This document shows, in pieces, positions 59,729 through 64,000 of a stretch of 64,000 bases of DNA; within the stretch, counting starts at the first letter, position 1; every line of letters begins with the position of its first letter. The position numbers were made by a program, and so were the translations under genes. The notes below the pieces were generated by a model. The model was not told the DNA's origin. It was given only the letters and a program-made list of their open reading frames with translations, and ran no database searches. This DNA comes from Fimbriimonadaceae bacterium (lineage in GTDB: Bacteria > Armatimonadota > Fimbriimonadia > Fimbriimonadales > Fimbriimonadaceae): the NCBI GenBank assembly GCA_019694835.1, contig JAIBBE010000220.1:118050-182049 (forward strand), given 5' to 3'.

Positions 59729-59863
59729 GGCTCCCCTCTCCTGCGCCCGTCGGCCTTGGCCCACGTCTCGCTTCGTGGCGGAGGAGAGGGGTTGGGGGAG
59801 AGGTTCAGGGGAGGACCTGCAAGCGGGTGGCGTTTTGTTCGCCGGCAGGTTGCCAGCGGTACG
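59729..59863. repeat. Two dispersed repeats: 75-bp G/C-rich palindrome (copy 3) and a REPIN end motif
   Basis: 59729-59803 is the complement of the 6561/55600 repeat family. 59841-59862 is a lone 22-base end motif identical to 5837-5858. Together they fill the gap between the second GT2 and the ligase-like gene. Confidence 0.85.
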
Positions 59864-59877
59864 GGGTGGAGGATTGA

Positions 59878-61971
59878 GTGAAGATTAGCCTCCCCCAAGC
59901 CCTCGTGCTCATTGCGATCGTCTTGGCGACGGTGGCGGGCGGTTACCCGGCGAGTACGGGCGGCAGCTTGGAGCCGGGAATCGGGCCGCTCATCCTCAAT
60001 TTCTGGACGGGGGATTCCGCGCCGATTCTCGCTCACGCCATCCCGATTGTCCTCGCCTGCACGGCGCTGGCGATCACCCTCTGGCAACGCCGGGTCATCC
60101 AGGCGCCGAGCCTCCGTTTCTGGGCGTGTTTGGGCGCGTTTCTCGCGATCCTCGGGGCGTCGGTGGTCTTCTCCCGATTCACGATGGTCAGCATCCAGAC
60201 CTGGCTCGAATGGCTTTCTTACGGTGCAATAACCTGTGCGGTGGTCGCCACGATGGGGCGGGGCAAGGGGCCGCACGTCCTGCTGTGGACCTTGACCGGC
60301 GCGGTCGGTTTCGTCGCGGTTCGAGGAGTCATGGAGTACGCCGGTCAGAGCGACCCGACCTGGCGCATCTTTGCCGGATGGGTGAATCCGAATGCACTGG
60401 CGGGCATCCTCCTCCTCGGTCTGTTTCCGGCGCTTGGGCTGGTGATGTCCGAAGAGCGGCCGGTGACGAAGGTTGCGGCGGCGGCGATTGCGGTGATGAT
60501 CGGTTTGGCGCTGGTGCTGACCCAATCCAAAGGCGGATATGCGGCGGCGGTCGTCGGGGCGGTAGCGATCCTCGTGCTCGGGGCGGCGTGGTCGGGCGTT
60601 CGACGAGCGGGGCTGGCGGCGATTCCGATCTTGCTCGTCGCCGTCCTCGCGGTCGGGCTCAGCATGCGGAAGGCACCGGCGGGAGCGCCCGGGGGCGGCG
60701 CGCTGGCCCGAGTGGCGCAAGCTTCATCGACGTCAGAGCAGTCCTCGGGCTTCCGTATCCTCCTGTGGAAGACCGCAATCGCGCTCACGAAAGAACGGCC
60801 GACCGGATCGGGGATCGGCACGTTCCGGTTCGAGTCGGCGCGCCCCGGCCTGGTTCAGCAGACCGTCCTGGCCCACCAGTCGTGGCTCCAGCTTGCGGCG
60901 GAAGCCAGCCCCATTGCCCTGGGGCTGATCGTGGTGATGCTGGTGCTTTGGCTCGCCGAGATGTTTCGGGGCGCGCGAAGCGTACCGGCGGAGCGGAATC
61001 TGGCGAGAGCGTCGGTGGTCGCGGCGGTGGCGGCGGGGGTGGCGCACTCGTTCATTGACAGCGACCTCTACTACTTCGGCTCGGGCTTCGTGTTCTTCGC
61101 GCTGCTGGGATGTGGCCTCCAGCTCTCCGCCGATGGAAGCGGGCCAGAACTCCTGCCGAAGAACTTGCGACGGGCGGTCGCGCTGGCGGGATGCGGAATC
61201 CTCGCGGTGGGCTCAGTGTACTTTGGAGCCGTCGACGGGCTCAAGGCGAGGGTCCGAGGGGCGTTCGCGGCCCGCGACGCGGAGACCGCGAACTCCGCTC
61301 TGAATTCGCTGGCGGGGCTGGCGAGTTCCGACGGTGAGGTCTACGCGATGCGGGCGGCCACGCGGACAGGCGCAGAGAGGCTCGCCGACCTCCGCCTCGC
61401 CGCCAAGCTCAATCCGACCACGAGCAACTTTCGGGCGTTGGCCACCACCCACTTGGACGCCAAGGAATACGTCAGCGCGGTCGAGGCCCTGAAGTCGGCG
61501 CTGGAAATCGACCCCAACAACTTCGGTGCCTTGAGCCTGCTGATCGAGGCGGAGGTCGGGCAAGACCAGCTTCAGGCCGCGATCGTGGCGGCCCGTCGGC
61601 TGGTCGAGGTGGAGGAGACGTCGTACTTCAAAATCCGCGCTCTGCCGGAGGTCATCCCGACCGCGACCTACAGTGCCCGCCTTTTTCTGGCCAAACAAAC
61701 GACGACGCCAGCCGAGCAGATCGAGTGGCTGCAGCCTGCCGTGGACGGCTACGTCCAGTACGCCGAGACGACGGTTCCGCGCGTGAAGCTGATGGATAAA
61801 GAGGGCGTTCCGTTCGCCGGTGAGACCCTCGTCGAGGCTCAGGCGAAACTCGCCGAAGGCCTCGCCGCGGCCGATCTGCTCATCCGCGCCTACGAGGCGA
61901 GCGGCAAAGGGGCCGAGAAAGAGAAGGCGAAAGAATCCCGAGCCCTTCTCGCCCAAGCCAGCGCGGCCTAG
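59878..61971 (+). CDS. O-antigen ligase/polymerase-like membrane protein with TPR tail
   Basis: 697 residues from a GTG. About ten to twelve membrane helices in residues 1-450. The Wzy_C-type periplasmic loop contains LWKTAIALTKERPTGSGIGT and AHQSWLQLAAEASPIALGL. The C-terminal 240 residues are soluble TPR-like helices (SAVEALKSALEIDPNNFGAL). Such proteins join or polymerise surface glycans on the outer face of the inner membrane. Its position after two GT2 genes supports a polysaccharide role. Confidence 0.85.
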   Translation: MKISLPQALVLIAIVLATVAGGYPASTGGSLEPGIGPLILNFWTGDSAPILAHAIPIVLACTALAITLWQRRVIQAPSLRFWACLGAFLAILGASVVFSRFTMVSIQTWLEWLSYGAITCAVVATMGRGKGPHVLLWTLTGAVGFVAVRGVMEYAGQSDPTWRIFAGWVNPNALAGILLLGLFPALGLVMSEERPVTKVAAAAIAVMIGLALVLTQSKGGYAAAVVGAVAILVLGAAWSGVRRAGLAAIPILLVAVLAVGLSMRKAPAGAPGGGALARVAQASSTSEQSSGFRILLWKTAIALTKERPTGSGIGTFRFESARPGLVQQTVLAHQSWLQLAAEASPIALGLIVVMLVLWLAEMFRGARSVPAERNLARASVVAAVAAGVAHSFIDSDLYYFGSGFVFFALLGCGLQLSADGSGPELLPKNLRRAVALAGCGILAVGSVYFGAVDGLKARVRGAFAARDAETANSALNSLAGLASSDGEVYAMRAATRTGAERLADLRLAAKLNPTTSNFRALATTHLDAKEYVSAVEALKSALEIDPNNFGALSLLIEAEVGQDQLQAAIVAARRLVEVEETSYFKIRALPEVIPTATYSARLFLAKQTTTPAEQIEWLQPAVDGYVQYAETTVPRVKLMDKEGVPFAGETLVEAQAKLAEGLAAADLLIRAYEASGKGAEKEKAKESRALLAQASAA

Positions 61972-62005
61972 AAGCTTCCGTCAGCCATTCACTGCCAGCC
62001 GCAAG

Positions 62006-62383
62006 TCATCTGCGGCTGGCCGTGAGTCATTTGCGGCTGGCCGTGAGTCATTTGCGGCTGGCCGTGAGTCATTTGCGGCTGGCAGTGAGTCATTTGCGGC
62101 TGGCCGTGAGTCATTTGCGGCTGGCCGTGAGTCATCTGCGGCTGGCAGTGAGCCATTTGCGGCTGGCCGCAAGTCATTTGCGGCTGGCAGTGAGTCATTT
62201 GCGGCTGGCCGTGAGTCATTTGCGGCTGGCCGTGAGTCATCTGCGGCTGGCCGTGAGTCATTTGCGGCTGGCCGTGAGTCATTTGCGGCTGGCCGTGAGT
62301 CATTTGCGGCTGGCCGTGAGTCATCTGCGGCTGGCCGTGAGTCATCTGCGGCTGGCAGTGAGTCATTTGCGGCGGCCAACGAG
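62006..62383. repeat. 21-bp minisatellite (17 units plus a divergent 18th) overlapping the cyclase 3' end
   Basis: Seventeen head-to-tail 21-base units, 62006-62362, consensus TCATTTGCGGCTGGCCGTGA plus G. Variation is limited to TCAT[T/C]TGC, GGC[C/A]GT and one unit with CCAT...CGCAAG. The 18th unit, 62363-62383, is the end of the cyclase gene. On the minus strand each unit in the cyclase frame reads L-T-A-S-R-K/R-stop, beside the gene's own L-V-G-R-R-K-stop. A degenerate unit lies at 61985-62005. No gene lies in 61972-62362; long open frames there are artefacts of the period being a multiple of three. Confidence 0.95.
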
Positions 62384-63625
62384 GAAGTAGGTCGGCATGA
62401 GGCCTTTGCCCTTGATGTCAACCTCGCCGCGCTGCTCGAAGACGAATTGGTCGCCGAGCAGCTCGACGACCGAGTCGGTCACCTGGATTTGGCCGGGAAG
62501 GCTGTGGGATTCCATGCGGCTGGCGGTGTTGACGGTGTCGCCCCAGAGGTCGTAGAGCAGCTTCTTCGTCCCGATTACGCCAGCGACGAGAGGACCGGTG
62601 TGGAGCCCAATGCGCAGCCGGACGGGGGTGCCATCGGTGAAGCGCATTTTGCCGACCTCTTCGAGCATGTCGAGCGCCAAATCGGCGACGGCTGCACCGT
62701 GGTGATCCTGATGAACCGGCAGGCCGCCGGCGACCATGTAGGCGTCGCCGACCGTCTTGATCTTCTCGAGGCCGTGTTTCTCCACCAGGTGATCGAAGCG
62801 GGAGAAGATGTCGTTGAGGAACGCGACCACCTCGTCCGGGTTGGCTTGGCTGGCGTAGGGCGTGAAGTCCACGATGTCGGCAAAGAGGACGGTCGCGCTC
62901 TTGTGTTCATCGGCGATGGCTCCGGGCGCGCTTCTGAGCCGGGCGGCGATGGCTTCCGGCAGAACCCGGATGAGCACCTCCTCCGACTTCTGCTTCTCCT
63001 CGTCGAGCAGGCGGTGGAAGAGGAACTCGCGGCGGACGTATCGCTCGTTGATGTAGGTCGCCACGATCATAACGACGTTCAGGGAAATGGGCATCATGAT
63101 CGCGCCGACGAGCTGCTTGGGTTCCATGGGATGCAGGTTCGTCACGAGGACGATATTCATGACGAGAATGCCAAGCCCGGCGGCAATCGCAAAGGGGAGC
63201 CGGAATCGACCAAGGGTGTAGGTGGTGGCGGTCATCCACATGAAGCTGGCGGTGACGAACCAGTTGTATTCCGGCTCGGGCATGCCGATGTATAGGCGCA
63301 CGTTGTCGAGGGCGAAGAACCACGCGATGGCGAGGTGAAACCATTGGGCGTGGCGTCGATAGATCGAGAGATAGGTGATTCCGTAAGTCAGCAGCAAGAC
63401 GGGAATCTGAATGAGAAAGACATGGAGCATATGTCCCTGACCCGTGTAGCCAGGGATCTGCCACAAGTTGAAGAACAGGATGAGGCCGACGAGGACGACG
63501 AGGATCATCCGGAACGGTCGAAGCGACTTGCGCGAGTACTCGGCACGAAAGTCTCGTTCGAGGTCGGGCGGGAACTGCAGCGCCCAGTTCATCAGCTTCG
63601 AAATCTGCGGGACGCCGTAGTCCAT
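62363..63625 (-). CDS. Membrane-bound class III adenylate/guanylate cyclase
   Basis: 420 residues from the ATG at 63625; the frame extends 87 codons upstream through repeat sequence with no conserved content. About six membrane helices (residues 35-185) are followed by a signalling helix (EEKQKSEEVLIRVLPEAIA) and the cyclase domain: the first metal Asp in FADIVDFTPYAS, the second in KTVGDAYMVAGG, and the transition-state residues in WGDTVNTASRME. It makes cAMP or cGMP; the LPEAIAARL linker is usual in adenylate cyclases of this kind. The stop codon is supplied by the first base triplet of a minisatellite unit. Confidence 0.92.
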   Translation of the reverse strand: MDYGVPQISKLMNWALQFPPDLERDFRAEYSRKSLRPFRMILVVLVGLILFFNLWQIPGYTGQGHMLHVFLIQIPVLLLTYGITYLSIYRRHAQWFHLAIAWFFALDNVRLYIGMPEPEYNWFVTASFMWMTATTYTLGRFRLPFAIAAGLGILVMNIVLVTNLHPMEPKQLVGAIMMPISLNVVMIVATYINERYVRREFLFHRLLDEEKQKSEEVLIRVLPEAIAARLRSAPGAIADEHKSATVLFADIVDFTPYASQANPDEVVAFLNDIFSRFDHLVEKHGLEKIKTVGDAYMVAGGLPVHQDHHGAAVADLALDMLEEVGKMRFTDGTPVRLRIGLHTGPLVAGVIGTKKLLYDLWGDTVNTASRMESHSLPGQIQVTDSVVELLGDQFVFEQRGEVDIKGKGLMPTYFLVGRRK

Positions 63626-64000
63626 GAGCAGGATGATTGTGGCCGAGTTGACGAGTGTGTGGGAACTCGTCTCCCTTCCTTGTTCCGGTGGGATTTCGCG
63701 TCTCGCGAGCAAAGGGGCCGGTGGGCGGGAGTTTCGTGAGTGAACCAACCGGCGGTTTATGCTTGGATTCCGACAGCGTCCCCTCCCCCGTTCCGGGGGA
63801 GGGACAGGGAGGGGGCGCGGCCTGTCAATCACGTTTTGCATCCCGCTCCTAGGTCTGCTCGTGCCCGGGTTGTGAGCTGCCTCCATGTCTTCGGTAAGTG
63901 CAAGCGGGCGCCCCCTCCCTAACCCTCCCCCGTTCCGGGGGAGGGGACGCCGCGTTTACGGGAGCAATGGGTCGGTGGGGCGGGAGTTTCGTGAGTGAAC
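63626..64000. repeat. Non-coding region with inverted and direct repeats
   Basis: 39-base inverted repeat, 63780-63818 with 63908-63946 (each arm contains CCCTCCCCCG, then a 2-3 base turn, then CGGGGGAGGG, so each arm is also a hairpin). A 21-base direct repeat ending GGGAGTTTCGTGAGTGAAC is at 63725-63745 and 63980-64000, the second cut by the window edge. No gene is supported here. Confidence 0.82.

Noticed and set aside
62006..62362. CRISPR array
   Set aside because: Units of 21 bases are directly adjacent with no spacers, and no cas gene is nearby.
61820..63295. A 491-codon open frame on the plus strand through the minisatellite and antisense to the cyclase
   Set aside because: It is open only because the 21-base repeat has no stop in that frame and the rest is antisense to a well-supported cyclase; it has no known domain.
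63626..63886. 87-codon N-terminal extension of the cyclase
   Set aside because: It reads through the G/C-rich hairpin repeats and is Pro/Arg-rich with no conserved content; the ATG at 63625 directly precedes the membrane domain.

Overview
The window is about 60% GC, densely coded, and reads as a chromosomal segment of a motile diderm bacterium. An outer-membrane assembly block (bamA, skp/ompH, lpxD) implies an LPS-bearing outer membrane, and a flagellar basal-body operon implies motility. The mix of these genes with secreted proteins that end in a dockerin-like calcium-binding module, plus short palindromic intergenic repeats, is reminiscent of Armatimonadota of the Fimbriimonadia type. That placement is my inference, not something the sequence proves. 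I recognised no tRNA, rRNA, CRISPR array, transposase or phage gene.

Layout. 1-8.4 kb (mostly minus strand): a truncated secreted protein, a hotdog thioesterase, a Rieske oxygenase, miaB, then lpxD, a lipoprotein, skp/ompH and bamA in the order bamA>skp>lipoprotein>lpxD>miaB. 8.5-10 kb: an SDR gene followed by a small helical-repeat gene bracketed by a duplicated copy of the SDR tail. 10-14.8 kb: a translationally coupled three-gene operon of zinc-ribbon membrane proteins, one carrying a von Willebrand A domain. 14.9-20.1 kb: acnA, a MocR-type regulator and cdsA. 20.2-26 kb: a small secreted protein, two secreted proteins with dockerin-like C-termini, and an SPFH protein with four vault-like repeats. 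26-33.4 kb: a cupredoxin, a cyclophilin, a P-II protein, NarK, a molybdopterin oxidoreductase (probable nitrate module) and P5C dehydrogenase. 33.4-41.7 kb: two paralogous small membrane proteins, an unknown large secreted protein, a methyltransferase, a small lipoprotein, a copper amine oxidase and formate-THF ligase. 41.8-49.1 kb: flgB-flgC-fliE-fliF-fliG-fliH-fliI-fliJ, a lytic transglycosylase and a MotE-like protein. 49.1-57.8 kb: a third dockerin-like protein, a phosphodiester glycosidase-like protein, penicillin acylase, a PhoPQ-regulated hydrolase, nagA and a GH31 glycosidase. 58-63.6 kb: two GT2 glycosyltransferases, an O-antigen-ligase-like protein, a 21-bp minisatellite and a membrane adenylate/guanylate cyclase.

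Three patterns cut across the genes. First, many monocistronic or operon-leading genes have a TAnnnT (or CATAAT) hexamer only 5-6 bases before the start codon and no Shine-Dalgarno sequence, which suggests leaderless transcripts; operon-internal genes instead have GGAG-type sites or overlapping stop/start codons. Second, at least three families of short palindromic repeats sit between, and in two cases inside, reading frames. Third, one conserved C-terminal module (beta domain plus dockerin-like calcium loops) is shared by three otherwise unrelated secreted proteins. The strongest candidates for something undescribed are the zinc-ribbon/VWA operon, the vault-like SPFH protein, and the minisatellite grown from the 3' end of the cyclase gene.
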